Below, piece by piece: positions 14,101-27,165 of a stretch of DNA of 64,000 bases. Source of the stretch: Brachypodius melanocephalos (taxonomy: Eukaryota; Chordata; Aves; Passeriformes; Pycnonotidae); the NCBI GenBank assembly GCA_013398615.1, contig VZSR01000520.1:17818640-17882639 (forward strand), read 5' to 3'. Every line of letters starts with the position of its first letter. Position 1 is the first letter of the stretch. Made by a program: the position numbers and the translations under genes. Under the pieces are notes generated by a model. That model was not told the DNA's origin. It saw nothing but the letters and a program-made list of their open reading frames with translations, and ran no database searches.

Positions 14101-14160
14101 GAATTAACATGTTATAAAGTAGCAGACACTATAGTTCATGTCCACAAAGTGAGTGCTTAC
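11146..14160 (-). other. GPHN intron containing a CR1 copy
   Basis: A 3.0-kb intron. Apart from the CR1 fragment at about 12469-12907 it looks unique. A CT/CA-rich stretch of about 16 bases occurs near 13199. Confidence 0.7.
12469..12907 (-). mobile_element. CR1 LINE fragment, 3' end
   Basis: Minus-orientation CR1 non-LTR retrotransposon, 5'-truncated. The plus strand begins with an AATAGAAC-type repeat tail. It then follows the familiar CR1 3' region in reverse complement: a segment around 'ccagtgtctgccc', 'aaatgttccctggcacagctt', 'ggagctgtagagagcca', and 'ccaccagctttagtgtcc'. It is noncoding and diverged, with small indels. The minus-strand open frames at 12455-12772 lie on it and are not genes. 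The ends are approximate. Confidence 0.8.
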
Positions 14161-14253
14161 CTCTGACAGCGTAACCATCTTTTACTGATGCTGGAAATGG
14201 TGGTAGATTATCTTTTGCATATACATCTTGAGCAAGGACTCGCCCCATTCCAT
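14161..14253 (-). CDS. GPHN: GPHN E-domain exon with MoeA DGYA motif, residues 349-380
   Basis: This exon is 93 bp, with AT completing Asp349, 30 codons, and one base of Ala380. It encodes GMGRVLAQDVYAKDNLPPFP followed by ASVKDGYAVR. The PPFPAS..DGYAVR segment is the conserved MoeA-family signature near the molybdopterin-binding active site. Gly375 of this motif, altered in a reported human epileptic encephalopathy case, is intact. The acceptor is CCTTTTTCTAG and the donor is gtaagc. The exon is continuous in frame with the exons at 20175 and 11090. Confidence 0.97.
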
Positions 14254-16688
14254 CTAGAAAAAGGAAAAAAGACCATGCTCTGTGTCATCACAGTGAGTGA
14301 ATGGGGAACATGAAGTTAACAGCCGTGCCCTCCAATAGGTGAAATGTATGTGTATGGGACATACAGATCTCTCAGGCTTTTGATTTTTGACTCTACATAC
14401 AGGAAAAAAGACTGGAGTCTGAAAGTAATGATAAAGGATTTGTTTAAGACTGTGCTCCTGGTTATGGTGAAATTGCTGACCGTAGATTTGAATGCCAAGT
14501 ATCCAAACCCAAAGGTGATAGCTCTGATTAAGGACCAGGCAGAAAAACAAATATTTGTTTCTTCAGAACAAGTTCCCTTAAGATCTCTTAAATCAGTATT
14601 TTCTTTATTTTCCTTTATTTTAATTTTTATTAAATTTCTTTTAAAAAAACTTGCAAAATGACATTTCAAAAGTGAATCCTGTGCACAGAAGGTGAGAGGT
14701 GACGAACTGAGAACAGTAACAATGGACCAGTTTTCATAAATTGACAAAGAACTTTTGCAATAGATTAGCTTCACCTAATTGTTGAGAGCATTTCTGTTTA
14801 ATGGAGGGTGAGTGCACATAAGTGTCAGAATTATTTATATAAATTTAACTGTTATAGTTCTAAATATTTTAATAGCTGTTTCAAACATACTCTTTCTCTT
14901 CACTTAGTAACTATGACTGATGAGCTGTAATTTGGCTCAGCCTTCCTGCAGAGACTGATACGAATCACTTCATCCTCATTCATGTGGTTGGTACTTTCAT
15001 GACACCAGCAAGAGCTTTATTTTTCAGTATGATATGAAGAGTGGAAAATGTGTAACTTGCCCCTTGATACAGTGTGAGAGAGAAAGCAGATTTATTACAT
15101 GTGTGATCAGACATGCTAGGAAGGCACACATGGGTCAGAACTACTGAGACTGGCTTGATTCCAGTATGTCTAAGCAGAAGGGAAGCCCTGCTCATAATAG
15201 AGGCCACTGCTCCGAGGGGGCATTGCGGCACCAGAAGGCAATATCCAGCTAAAAGTATGATGGAGTGAGAGGATCCATGATTGTTTCTGCCAGGAGAATT
15301 TCTATGGATATGTGCTTTAGAGATTATGACCTTTGAGACATGCCGAAAAAGAGAAGTGCATAAAGAGGGTTCCTTATTTTACAGACAGGGAAATCTGCGT
15401 GGTTCCAGATTCACCGTGAAGGCAGACGAGCTAGTGCCGCACGCTAAATGGACAGATTCTGTTAAAAAATGCACCTACTCGATTTGAAAATGTTCAGCTC
15501 CACTGAAGTGGTATTATAATGAAGATTATATTTTTACTTATGAACACAAAATGATTTAGTTAGTAATTAATTATTGTAACTATAACATCATTGTGCTCAC
15601 ATCCGTATGTATCAACTTTCAGGCTGAAGTTACTACTCATGCTGCTTTGCTGAAATAAGTATTGCTATGAAAATTCTGCTGAAATCTGTTAAAGCAACTA
15701 GAAAAGCACCTTTGTAATGGCCATTAATTCACCTGTGCAAGCCTGCATATCAGTGCCTGTGATACACAATATAGAAGTTATTAGAAAGCTCACAAAAGCT
15801 TGTACACTTATATTGAGAAGAAGAAAGCAGACACAGACATCTAAATTACAGTACAGAAAAGGCAGCTATCAAAGGCCTGGTAAAAACACCCTTTGTTCAT
15901 AGATGCACAAGATCTCACACAAAATGATACTTCTAATTTTAGCAGGCATGTTGTGCCTTCATTTTGCTTCTTGTCTGCATGCAAAATCACACCAATTAGA
16001 GCAAAGGTGAACAGTATGTTCTTGGCATACTGCCATGCAATATTTGAAAGGAATAAATGGCTAGCCAGTAATGGGAATGAGTTTCATTACAAGAAGAAAA
16101 ATGTAAGAATTATTTGCTGAAGCAGCCTTAGGCATTTAAAATGAAGCAAGTCAGCAACTAGAGGACAATCTTTAATACCTTTGTACTCTCTTTTATTTAA
16201 GGAATTATTCTAAAAATACAGTTTGACCCTATTTTGATTAATTATAATTCAGAAAGATGTTCTGAATTATTTTAATGTCATCAAACTGCCCCTCGTGATG
16301 CCCACAGCTTTCTGACACAGAATGGAGGATTACATTAAACTCATTTTTCAAAAGTGGGGATTTGTTAAGCTTAGGTGGTGAACCTGGTACAGTTCTGTGA
16401 AGAGCTTTGATTTCTCTGGGGCACAGCAATAAGACAGATCTTGTAATAGGAAGTGATGGATTCTGTAAATACTACCCTGGTAGCACTTCAGTGTGATATG
16501 AAGAGTCAGTGCTACCAAAACAATCAGTTAGACTCTTGGACTAGATCAGAATAAATGTGCTGTCCTCTGACTTAAGCTCATAAAATGTAAATTGCTTCCG
16601 CATTATAACTTTATTATCAATTAAACTTCTGCATCTTCTTAGTTTCAGAAGAATAATCATAATCACGTTGTCTAAAACCTTAACCTTA

Positions 16689-17252
16689 TGTGCCCACAGA
16701 TGCTGGAACCCTGGAGCCTGACAATTTCAGGCTTTCTGTGCTACAAGGTGTTGACCCTCAAACAAGCACCACATCTGACTTGAGGCCTTGGAACACTGAG
16801 TGATAGCATCGGGGTTGTGGGTGTGTAGCTTGAATAGTATGGTGATCTCACAGGGTGAAAAACTTCAATTTGAGATTTTTGTATACAGTAATACATGTGA
16901 GTCAAGATGGAGGGCTTTGGGTCTGGGTCCTTCTTCATGGGTTTGGGTGGTTTTCTGTAATTGGGTGAAAAAGGTCCACATTGCGGGCCTTGGGTGATCA
17001 TTATTGGGTCAGAAATATAAATAGTACAGGTATCACCTCATTATTGGGTAATTAGTGCTTAAATAACCTTGGAAAGAATTAGAGGTACTCCATTTTACCT
17101 CATTTCTCTAACTTGCTGGTTAGAGCTCATGGCTCATGAGTCTGTAAACAGATAAGAAATAATAAACATCCAAGGCCGAGCATGAACGGCGACTCCCGTG
17201 TATCAATCCCAACCTTCCTTTTCTTGGAGAAAAAGAAGCCACAACCATCACA
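16689..17252 (+). mobile_element. Endogenous retrovirus LTR (U3-R-U5), plus orientation
   Basis: A sequence of about 564 bp starts TGTGCCC and ends ATCACA, so it has the TG...CA termini of an LTR and short TGTG/CACA inverted ends. A TATA-like TATAAATAG lies near 17016 and an AATAAA polyadenylation signal at 17161-17166, in the order expected for U3-R-U5. Two bases after the CA end is a primer-binding site. The composition, with repeated 'attgggt' and 'tttggg' words, differs from the surrounding intron. The orientation is opposite to GPHN. No gag or pol sequence was recognised after the primer site, so the copy is truncated or its body was deleted. A matching 3' LTR was not found. The family name was not assigned. 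Confidence 0.72.
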
Positions 17253-17254
17253 AA

Positions 17255-17291
17255 TGGTGCCTGTGTGAGGATTGAAATCACAACCTTCAGA
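17255..17291 (+). other. ERV primer-binding site complementary to tRNA-Met, extended
   Basis: The stretch starts TGGTGCC and continues GTGTGAGGATTGAA. It aligns with the reverse complement of the 3' half of elongator tRNA-Met (CAU) as I recall that tRNA. It has about four substitutions, mostly of the C-to-T or G-to-A type, and one missing base across 37 nt. A normal retroviral primer site is about 18 nt. Similarity ends after CCTTCAGA, which corresponds to the 3' side of the anticodon stem. No matching 5' half of the tRNA follows, which argues against a complete tRNA pseudogene. Confidence 0.65.
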
Positions 17292-20174
17292 ACAGAGCTA
17301 TACTCAGGTAATTGCATTTATTTGGAATAAAAGCCTCATTGGGGGCTTCATACCAGATATCAATGATGGCAGGTGAGAAATATGCTTCAGATGCCTTTGG
17401 TTTATGAAACCTCTGTAAAATACTTTAGGACTGTCCATTTTTTTAAACATGAAAGAGGTTAAATGATCACTGAGCAGCACAGCAGCGTGAAATTCATGTT
17501 TCAAAAGATAACTTTAATAATCCTCTCCCTTATGTTAGGAGAGAATAGATAGATCTGTGAGACTACAGCATACATTGACTTCACCAAGAATAAAATCAGG
17601 ACTGTTACTGGGTATTTGCACAGAATAACATTTAGCAGCTTTATTTACAAGGATGAATGCTATGAAATATGTTTAGTTTTAACTAAATAAAGTTAAATTA
17701 ATTAGACAATTAGTATTCCTAGAATTTTGCACATTTCACTATCGCTGGGGAGAAACTGTGCTCCTGAAAGATAGTTTTCAGAAGCTCAGTGGTAATTCAA
17801 GACACAAAATTACACAAAAACCCCCAAACACAGCACAATAGTGCTTTTCTAAATACAGTTTCAGACCTCCAGAACGAAATTTTTGCAATTTTCTGAAATT
17901 ACATGTGTATTAACAAAAAAAATTGAACCCGTAACTAATGGAAAAACTGGTTCTTAATTCATTGTATTTTTCCAAATTAACTTCTTTTATCAAACATGAA
18001 AGTGTGTGCACGCACACATGCCTATACAAAACAGTTCTATGTATTTGTCTGTATGTTACGGAACATTATGGTGATTATCTAAGAATTTCTGGATTTGCAC
18101 TTCCATCTTGATATTTGTACCTGTAGACTAAGAAAATTGAATTTGCAGTATCACAGACACAGACATGTCCTTTAGGCTGTCTCTTATAGGTTCAATCCTG
18201 AAATTTCATACTACATGCTTGAAAATCTTACAGGGCTAAAATAAGTGTATACTACTAGAAAAATAAATTGCAAGATGAAATTTTGCAATACAGTGGAAAA
18301 ATACAAAGGAATTGCTGGTATAATCATGTGAACATTAAATCAGAATCTGCCTCTGAACCTACTAATGTTACCACTGATCTAACGCTTGTGTTTTGGGTGA
18401 GAGGGAAGATGGTCAAAACTAAAGTGACTCAGCAGACTCAGTTCATTATTTTTGAAAGGATAAGAGTGCCAGGAACAATATGTATGTTCTGGACTTAGAA
18501 TCAAATTTTCTTTTATTCAAAGAAGAATAATAATCCTACAGTACCTTAACTGTATCTAACACACCAAAATAAATATATGATGTGCTTGTTTTTCAGGGAG
18601 GCAGATGCCAGTCTTTCATCTTTTATTTCAGGAGTTCAGGGTTGCATTCATTGCATTTATTTGGACTAAACGTACTCAAAACTGCAGCTCATCATATTGT
18701 TCACTGTCTTAGAGAAGACATTTAACTGACATCTACCCAAAAAGGCCCAGTAGTTACGCTCAGGCATTTATGCCTTAGTGCCCTTCTAATCTGCACACCA
18801 TTATGAAAGTGCAGGGTGTATTATGCAGATTCCTCGTTGATCCAGTATTGGTGCTGTTCTGAATGCAGGATATGGAGCATTTTCTCAGAAATCCTGCAGC
18901 CAAGGCACAGGGGAGCACTGGACTCTGCCTGGAGTCACTAAATGCACAGGTGTGATATTGCATACAGTCTGCTAAATCGGTATGCCAATATGAAGACATC
19001 TTGAAGGCTTCTGGTAGCATTAGGAAAGAGCATGAAAACTTTGAACTTCCAAGCCAGAAGACAGAATATGCTATTCAGAAACCATTTGTGCCTCTCCATT
19101 GTCTGTGGCACACCAATGTCCTAAATGTTTTTGCCTTTGGAGGTTTATGGTTCCACAATCTTTTCACTCACCACTTTACTTTTGGACAATCTGGAAGAAT
19201 CCCTGGAAGAGGTTTCTGCTTCCCTACCTGGTTTGGGTTTACTTGTCAGCATATTTCCTGTCATGGTTTTGTTATGTGCCAGGAGCATTCTCCCAGGTAA
19301 TGCCTAGGCTTGATGTAAGGAACAGCAGAAGCTTAGGGAGGCACCTAATAGACATTATGAACACAGTATTTCAGGAAGGAAGATAGTTTAGCTGAATAAA
19401 CATGAGAGGTGCCTTACAAATTCCTTTTAGGGTCAGAAAATCACTTCATCTATCCCTACTTATTTATGAGTATATATACAGTCACAAAGTCACAAAGTCT
19501 GATATTTTCCTCACTGTTTGGTGATGTTGAAGTCAACTTCACCACATAAATCAAAGTCAGCACAAAGTTTTGACAGATCAAACATTAAAAGGAAGTAATT
19601 TCAGAAAATGATCATGTAGTGGTAGAATAGAAAAAGAATTGTATTTATGAGGAGGAAAATTCTGGAATGACTAGTAGGCTAACTAGAAACTGGAAGGAGA
19701 GTGATATGAACTATTAAAGATATAGACATGGCAAAAAGTGATCTGGAAGCAATAATCACTTTGCTTTGATCATTAATCTCAGATTGGAAAGGGGCTTAGT
19801 GAGAATCTTCCACAGTAAGGCAACAGAGGGAACCAATCACAGTACAGCTTAGAGCTATCTGGCATCCACAAAAGTCCACTGAGGCACATTCAGGTTGAGT
19901 ATAATACGTTTGCTGCATATAATACAAACAGGAAGAAAATTAATTAATGCATTTTACTAGTGTTCCATTACAGACTCCTTCAGAGAGCAGCACTGAGTTC
20001 AACTGACACTCTCCTGACTTTGAAAGATTTCCCCTATTACTGGTATTTTGTAAAGCAGGTTCTCCTGGAGAAAGCACTGTTTCAGACACCTCACAACATT
20101 AATAAAAGACCAAGAAGGTTGCCAAATAGGGAGGTAATCACCCTCATGCTCACAAAGAATCCAACTCAATATAC

Positions 20175-20312
20175 CTCTGTAATTGATGATTTCTGTTCCA
20201 AGCACTGGGGTCATCTCCAGAACTGTGATGAAGGCCTTGTCCATAGATGTCAATGGGAACGGAGACATGCGATGTCTTCTTGCTACCTTGGTAATGTCAA
20301 CAGCACTGTGAC
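20175..20312 (-). CDS. GPHN: GPHN exon: linker/E-domain boundary, residues 303-349
   Basis: This exon is 138 bp, with 2 leading bases, 45 full codons and 1 trailing base. It encodes HSAVDITKVARRHR and then MSPFPLTSMDKAFITVLEM through TEIINYR. The methionine of MSPFPL is residue 318 in standard numbering, where the E-domain fragment used in structural work begins. The MDKAFI segment therefore places Asp327 and Phe330, residues known to contact the glycine-receptor beta-subunit loop, and both are present. The acceptor is CTCATTGCAG and the donor is gtatat. A 139-aa open frame on the plus strand at 19960-20379 overlaps it and is antisense shadow. Confidence 0.97.
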
Positions 20313-22225
20313 CTGCAATGAGAAAAAACAAGTTCATGTGTGCTACAGTGAGCAGATTTGTGTAGTGATATTCATTTAAACCATTTTACTGAAACTAATC
20401 TGGCACTTTGGAGCAGATTAAATTAGTTATCACTATTGAGCTTTCATGTCCAACACGGGGAAGACACCGTATTTAACTAGAATCAAGAGAGTGTATATCC
20501 TTATCTATAATGAAGAACATACTAGAAGTCTTGGTGAGCATGAAAAGACTGGCTAATCCTAAACAGAAGCCGTTCCAGGTGATGCATATTTTACACTGAG
20601 GATGATAATCTGAGACTAATTCAGTCCTATGAACTCAGGACAATTCACTCCATTCTGTTCTGCACAAACACATCTCAACATGCTCTGTGCCGTGCACAGA
20701 TAAAGTGCAACGATGCACACTGTGCCAGTGAGCCTACAGTCCAAGAGTGAGATGGGATCCAAAAGGTTTGAAAGGAAGATAGAGAGAAATCACTGGGCAG
20801 TCACGCCAGCAGACAGGGTCTCCAGCTAGTGGGCATCATACCTATTGTCAGGATTTTGTCATCACCCTAGCAAAGTCTTGTTTAAATGTATGACTGGAGT
20901 GAAGGCAGTAGGACGACTTAAGGAAAGCTTACCTTTCCCAATTACTTCTAGCAGTAATTTCACTGCTACTTAAAACTCACTGCTAGCTAATTCAGAAATT
21001 CACATTTCAACTCTTTAAACCATAAGAAGCGACAGAATTCACAGGTTTTGAATGCTTCGAATAGTCACCAGAGAACAATCTTCAGATTTGCAAGGCTGTC
21101 CCTAATGCATGTCATTTGCTAAAGTCAAAGGTTCTGTTAAAATCTGAGAAATACATTCTCCAACACAGACTTTTCAAAAAGAGATAAAATTTCCTAATCT
21201 CTGACATATTTTTTCCAATGCCAGAAGTAACACCAATTATTTCTGCAAGAAAAGCCAAGAAAATAGAGTCCCTTTAGGTTTAACACTAGCATGAATAAGA
21301 AAGAAAGATGCTGGTGTAACTACTAACCTTTCTCTCTTCCATTTCCTCCTACAAACAAAAGCTAACTCTTCTCTTAGAGGTATCACAGATTTAAATAGAC
21401 CCAGAGACAAACAAATGATTTTTTAAAATTGTAAAATTACTAAATGGTACTTTAATTACAAGCAAATGATATTAAACAACTCCTGAGACTTTACCAAGTT
21501 ATCTTTCACTAATGTGAAATGTCAGATAGCTCTAAAAATAACTACTTACATTAAGCTGCATTTTGTACGACAAAATAATCCTCTAGCTTTGAAGCAGCTA
21601 ATTCAATTGGTTGCATAAGGTAGAAAATTCTTGACAGGCTGCTCTTTTACCACCAAAACAAGTTCCTAGTCCTGTCATTATACATATATATACACACACA
21701 CACATATGGTGGATCAAATTTTAGACTAGAAAAGATTCCCACAACACAAAAAAAAGAACTGTGCAAATTAAACCAGACATCATTTGGATCAAATGTGAAT
21801 TCTTAACCTTTGCATTTTTTTTGTTTGGTTCTATGTAATCCAACATTCAAATTCATGTTCAAGTATGAAAATAATGTATATTCAAGTTGAGAATTTCCAT
21901 TTCCATTGTCTTTGAGTGTTACTTCTTGCCCATAAACCTCCACACACATGATCATTCACAACAAAACACCACAAGCAACACAGTCCTCCATGTCATTAGA
22001 AAAACAACTTGGAAGAATAAATTAAAAGGTGACTCTCTCATAGTGTTCATTAGTACATGAACACAATGAACCATCTACAGTTTTACCTTTGGACTGGATT
22101 TCACTGTCTTAAGTTAGTAAATTTCTGCTGCAAACTCACTTAGTTGCATCTCTGATCTGACTATCACTTGCTGTCTTCTGAGCACTCTTAGTTTCTCAAT
22201 AGAGCTATGAAGTTTCTGCACTTAC
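20313..22225 (-). other. GPHN intron, (CA)/(TA) microsatellite
   Basis: A 1.9-kb intron. A mixed TA/CA dinucleotide stretch occurs around 21680-21706; nothing else was recognised. Confidence 0.7.
21680..21706. repeat. (TA)n/(CA)n microsatellite
   Basis: Short alternating TA followed by CA repeats, a common vertebrate simple repeat. Confidence 0.85.
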
Positions 22226-22268
22226 TTGCTCTGAGGATGTTCTCCTTGCTGCTGCACCTAGACTGGAC
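22226..22268 (-). CDS. GPHN: GPHN linker exon VQSRCSSKENILRA
   Basis: This is a short 43-bp exon encoding VQSRCSSKENILRA plus the first base of a Ser codon that is completed by GT of the next exon. The acceptor is CTCTCTCTGCAG and the donor is a near-consensus gtaagtg. It corresponds to residues 289-302 of the 736-residue isoform, the last part of the linker before the E domain. The CSS motif lies in the linker segment where mammalian work places palmitoylation (C212/C284 region) and phosphorylation, although exact residue use here is unverified. The phase is 0 at the 5' end and 1 at the 3' end, so it links correctly to the 135-bp exon or to either upstream cassette. Confidence 0.95.
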
Positions 22269-25200
22269 CTGCAGAGAGAGCACAGAGTCTATGAGCTACA
22301 GAAGTTAACAAGAATGCAAAATATAGAGATAAAATGGGCAAGCTCCTGGGATCTAAGACAGAGGCTATACATATTTTCAGCAACATTCTTACATATTTGG
22401 CATGAGATAAGTATATTTAAGCAGAAGGGTAGTAGCTGATGCTCAGAATCTGATACAAGCAATTTGATTCCACACCCCTCCCATAAGAAACAAATGGCCT
22501 AAGGACAGTAAGAGAGAAAAATCAAAGAACAGTGCTTAAAATTATGTGTTAAGCATCAATTTTAAACAGAAAATCCACATTTTTTTATACATCTGTAATT
22601 ACAGTAGCTCTGAATCTAGGTCCTGTTTGATGATTAGACAGAATACTAACAAAAGTATTATGTATATATATTATATATACCTGATTTAAAATTCTGTTGC
22701 TGGTATTTTCAGGTATTGAGAGTTTAAAATATTTTGTTTCAATTATATTGATTCTGAAGATGTTTAATAAGAATTATGCCCAATTGTATAAGCAACACAC
22801 AACTGTATAAATGGCTCCTGGATGGAGCCGATAAATTTACTCTGCTCTTCCTATTTGGTTAAAAGAAATGCTATGTTCCCTATTAATTTTGTAGTGGAAT
22901 TCTACTTTAAAAAGCAACTGTGTGAGAATGACATGGTTTCTCAACGAACCCTCTTCCTTGATGCTTAGCTCCCACTGTGCTATTCCAGAAAGATTAGTCT
23001 GACTACAGGGAAACTGGACAATTCACATTGGTCTAATATTCTAACAACACTGAATATTTACAAATCTGTTTACCGTGCAGATTTTAAAAAGAATTGATTT
23101 TTTTAAAGAGTTATCATCCCTGTAAACACAACACAGTTTGAATTTTATCTATAGAGAAGCATCACTTCTTGTTAATTCTTCTCAGGTTTGGAAAGACAGC
23201 ACCATGTATAATAACCCTGAGGTTGCAAGTTTTCAGATGGACTACTGTCAGGCCAGATGACTGAACTGGCAGCACTTGAATAAAAAGCATTTTGTGTGGA
23301 CAAAACCCCAGCTAAAGTAAACTTCACAAGAAGACAAACCTCTGAGATAGTAAGAACTGAATCTTTCTCTTTTTTACTTTATTGACAAAGGTATTTTAAA
23401 TTTCAATGAGAATACTAATAAAGTAAAAGTGTGCACATGTAGTGAAAGAAGTGGAATAGCACAGGTGATGCTGAGGGAGTAATTTCCCAGCAGAACATCT
23501 GTCTGCTGCAAAAAACAAAGGAGCGAATCCAGATTATCTTTCAGACCTCACTCTGGACTTGCAGAAAAATTGCCTAGAAAGTGAATATGTATGGTCTAAC
23601 AACTGATGAAGAATGAAAAATCCTCAACCCCTCAAAAGCTGTCTTCAGAAAGGAACAATCATTTAAGGCTGAAACAAACTGTGCCACAGCTTCTAAACCT
23701 CTTTCTTCTGTTCCACAGCAGCTTGCCCCAATTAGTCACATAAAAAAAAATTGGATTCTACAGCGCAACACAATCTACTTATTGTAATGGAACAACTTAT
23801 GGAAAGTAATGTTGCAACTTAGAGTGGGTTATGGTGTCCTTCCCTGAAAAAAACTCTTGTTTAACAAAAACAAACAGAAACCCCCCAGACCCTCCCCCCT
23901 TCCCACCAAAAATACTATACAAGAAAACTGCAAACAAAATATTAATGATGCCCAAATTTGGCCCAGAGTTGTTTTACCAGATTTCAAAGGCATAAAATGA
24001 ACTCTCTTTGGAAGAAGTAAATATTGACCTATAATTTACCAAAGGACAATTCTGGACCAAAAAGGTGGTATAATGGCAGGAAAGAAAACACAAAAGAAAG
24101 AGAAGCACAGTTTGTGAAGGAGAGAGAAGCAGGATGGATGTGGCAAGGCAGAAGATGGTGTATGCAAAAGGAGACATGGGCCTATGTGTGTAAGACTACT
24201 GTTTAAAATGGAAGAGGCTCTCTTATTTCTCACTGAAAAACATGAAAAGAGAAAATGAGGAATGGACCTGCTGCAAAATAACCAAGCGATTCAGCAACTG
24301 TGGAATGAAATTCAGTGAGATAACACAGTCCTAAAGAAAAAGGCAAAAAACCAAAAATACAAAACACAAACATTTGAAACAATCTACTAAAACAAACTAA
24401 GTAAAATATGTGATCCAAAGGACACAGATAGAAGCTACTAGAGAAGGAGGAAAAATGTTAGCGGACAAAGACAGCGCTAAAGAAGTAAAATGGAAGTCAA
24501 GAGAGAGTCTTTCAACAAAGTGGAGGAACAGAAGGAGCCCAAACCCATAGCGCAAAGCAATGTTTGCGAATGGAAAACAGCTCCTTTGAGCAGTAATAGT
24601 TACTCTCGAGTTGTAGCCTCTATTCCTCCTCAGTTCATCTTTAAGCCCTTCCAACCTATAGTGGAGCTAGTGTATGGACAAAAACAAGAGATTTATAATG
24701 AACAGAGCAGCTGAGATTTGCAGATCAAATCTTCTAATATAAAAAACGTGCTGACAAAGTTTTGCTCTTAAAATGTCCAAATGACAATGGTAACAAAAGA
24801 CAGCTGGCTTCACATACAGCCTCTTACAGGTCATTTTTTTAATTCTGTGCACACAGAGGACTTCATATTTACTTTCTGATCTCTTACACCCAGCCTAAAG
24901 TTTCCATGTTATCACTCACCTGATGGGCAACATATGCAGTATGAGAAATAATTTGCTTCCCACAAATTTTAAAAGCAGCTGTGGAAGAGGAATCCATGAT
25001 AATAAAATAAAAGGCTTGATCAGCTAGACTTGATCGTTTCCCAACCTATGCTCACAGCTGCAGAATACAAACCATGTTTTAACATAACTGACATCAAAAT
25101 TACATAATACTTGTTTAATATGAATTGCACATTCTTATCCTAAATTTTATTTTTAATCAAAACTCCAGTAAAATGATTTTGAATAAAATCTACCAGTTTC

Positions 25201-27165
25201 CTAACACATACAGTTTTGGCAGCAAAGGAGCTTTTTATAAATGGGGTCATGTGCTTTAAGTGCCTTTTAAAATATTTATTATTTGTATGTTTTACTACTT
25301 TGTTATTTGTGACATTTACAAAAAAAATCTGTATTCTTTTCACAGCTATTGTTAACTGAGGAATCCATGCTACATTGCATATAGTACCACCACTGACTGG
25401 GGAGAATTATTACAAGAATTTAATGTAATTCTTCACATTCACAGGTAGTTAGAGAAATAACAACCTATGGCTGGCTTTTCTTTCACAGGGAATATATAAA
25501 TTTATTGTTTGTCCATTCTACAGCCTCTTGGCTCACAATCTATCTTGGCAGAAGATACACTGGGCTACCAGCCAGTACCATTCCCCTGCATAGTTCAGAC
25601 AGAATGTAACCAAACCCAAAGCATTCAGTTCACATTACTCTGTATTTTAAGCAAACTGGATTTTATGTTCTTGAAAATGTAACTTCATCATGCGGGAATG
25701 CAGAGTAAGCTTTCTCCCATAGGCTGAAGTAGTAAATAGAATGTGAAATAAAGTACTCAAAAATAAATAAAGGGAATGGTAAAAATAAAGAGTCCTGCAG
25801 GAACTTCTGTCTGTCATGATTGGTCTGAAAAACAAAATCAGTGGCTGTACTAAATCGGATTAATTTAACTTTACATAATATGTTTTGCTGCAAATCAAAA
25901 TCAGTCTAAAAAATTTCTTTTCAAGAAAAATAGAAAAAAAGACACAAAGAAAAGTTCATGCTTCAAGTGAAAAATTCATGTGAAAAATAACGAAAAAAGA
26001 AAACTGAGAAACCCTTTAACACTCTACCATGACTGTTAGGAATTGTTAGAGAAATTACTTACCTTTTAAAAGTCATAACAAGATTAGCACAGAGTATTAA
26101 GTCAGCTCTTCATTATGGGAGGTACAATTAAAAGCCATTGGTTATAATAAAACAAACTGCCAGACAAAGATGAAGCGTTTCCAGCCCAATATGAAAAGCT
26201 AACTCTTACAGGAGTACATTTTAACTCAATATTACAACATGAAGAACAATTCAGAACAATGACATCCAAACATGAGTTACCACCAAGAGGAAGAGCCCAT
26301 TTCTCAGGAACACAGAGCCTGCAGGAGGCTGACCCATAACCTTTAGCACTTATGGGAAAGCACATTGCTCCACTCTGAGGAAAGCATGCAGAACGTGGAA
26401 CCACCAGCAGAAACCCAAACATAGGCAGACACAGGACTAAGGTACAGCAGAGGGAATGAGTTTGCCAAGCTGTAATGAAGGAAGCAGGGTAAGCAAAGCA
26501 CAGCAGCTGTTAACAATTTCAGAACTGTGTTCTCACTCTCCTGAACACCAGGCAGGCCTGTTGATGAGGTATTGCACTTACTGCTGGTGAGAAAGTGCAC
26601 AGCTCAAGCAGCCTTTCTTTAAAACTTCAGCAGCTTTATGAAGACAATGTATCTGCTATGATGTGGGAAGGTATGCTGCTGCTGCCTTTGTTCTGCATGT
26701 GATTTATTAGTAATTTCATGACCCGAGTTCTGTACAATATACACTGTGCATAGGCCATTTGAATGGTCTCTGGAATATTTGCCTGCTTTGAACAAATTTC
26801 AAATCACACGTGATCTGATTTATAACTGTAGGCGTTTGCACAGTGTCTTCTGCCTAAAACACCTTCTATCCTCTAAGAGTGCAACATACATTATTCAGTG
26901 TTTCTAAATAAACTGATAAGAGAAAACTAAACCATGAATAACAATGTCTCAAGCTGCTGTGATAATATTTATAAGAACTGATTCTGGTGTGTTATTCTAA
27001 GTAATATCCATAAGGTTACTAGGAGCAAATAAAAAAATGCCATGAAATACGTTGTTGATTTCATTAAAAAAACTGTGTTAAATCTATCCTGAAGAACAGA
27101 GAGGCTAGCTTTGATTTAATTAATATTGAATATAAAAATAAAGTTGTTAAAAAACGTTCATAAGA

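Larger units (their letters stand above)
14254..20174 (-). other. GPHN intron containing an ERV LTR
   Basis: A 5.9-kb intron. The LTR and primer-binding site at 16689-17291 are the only element recognised. A pair of overlapping opposite-strand frames near 14316-14774 and AT-rich DNA at 17.3-20.1 kb show no protein-like content. Confidence 0.65.

Noticed and set aside
14316..14774. 152-codon minus-strand frame overlapping a 105-codon plus-strand frame
   Set aside because: Both frames are open over AT-rich sequence next to the 93-bp exon. Neither resembles a protein, and only the exon portion to 14253 is explained.
17314..18670. 20-base similarity (one mismatch) between 17314-17333 and about 18651-18670
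   Set aside because: AT-rich words of this size can recur by chance, and no longer duplication surrounds them.
19960..20379. 139-codon plus-strand open frame
   Set aside because: Antisense shadow over the real GPHN exon at 20175-20312.
20907..20960. Good minus-strand donor (GGGAAAG|gtaagc) near 20930
   Set aside because: No convincing exon. Plausible acceptors give stops in the required frame, which shows how common decoy splice sites are here.
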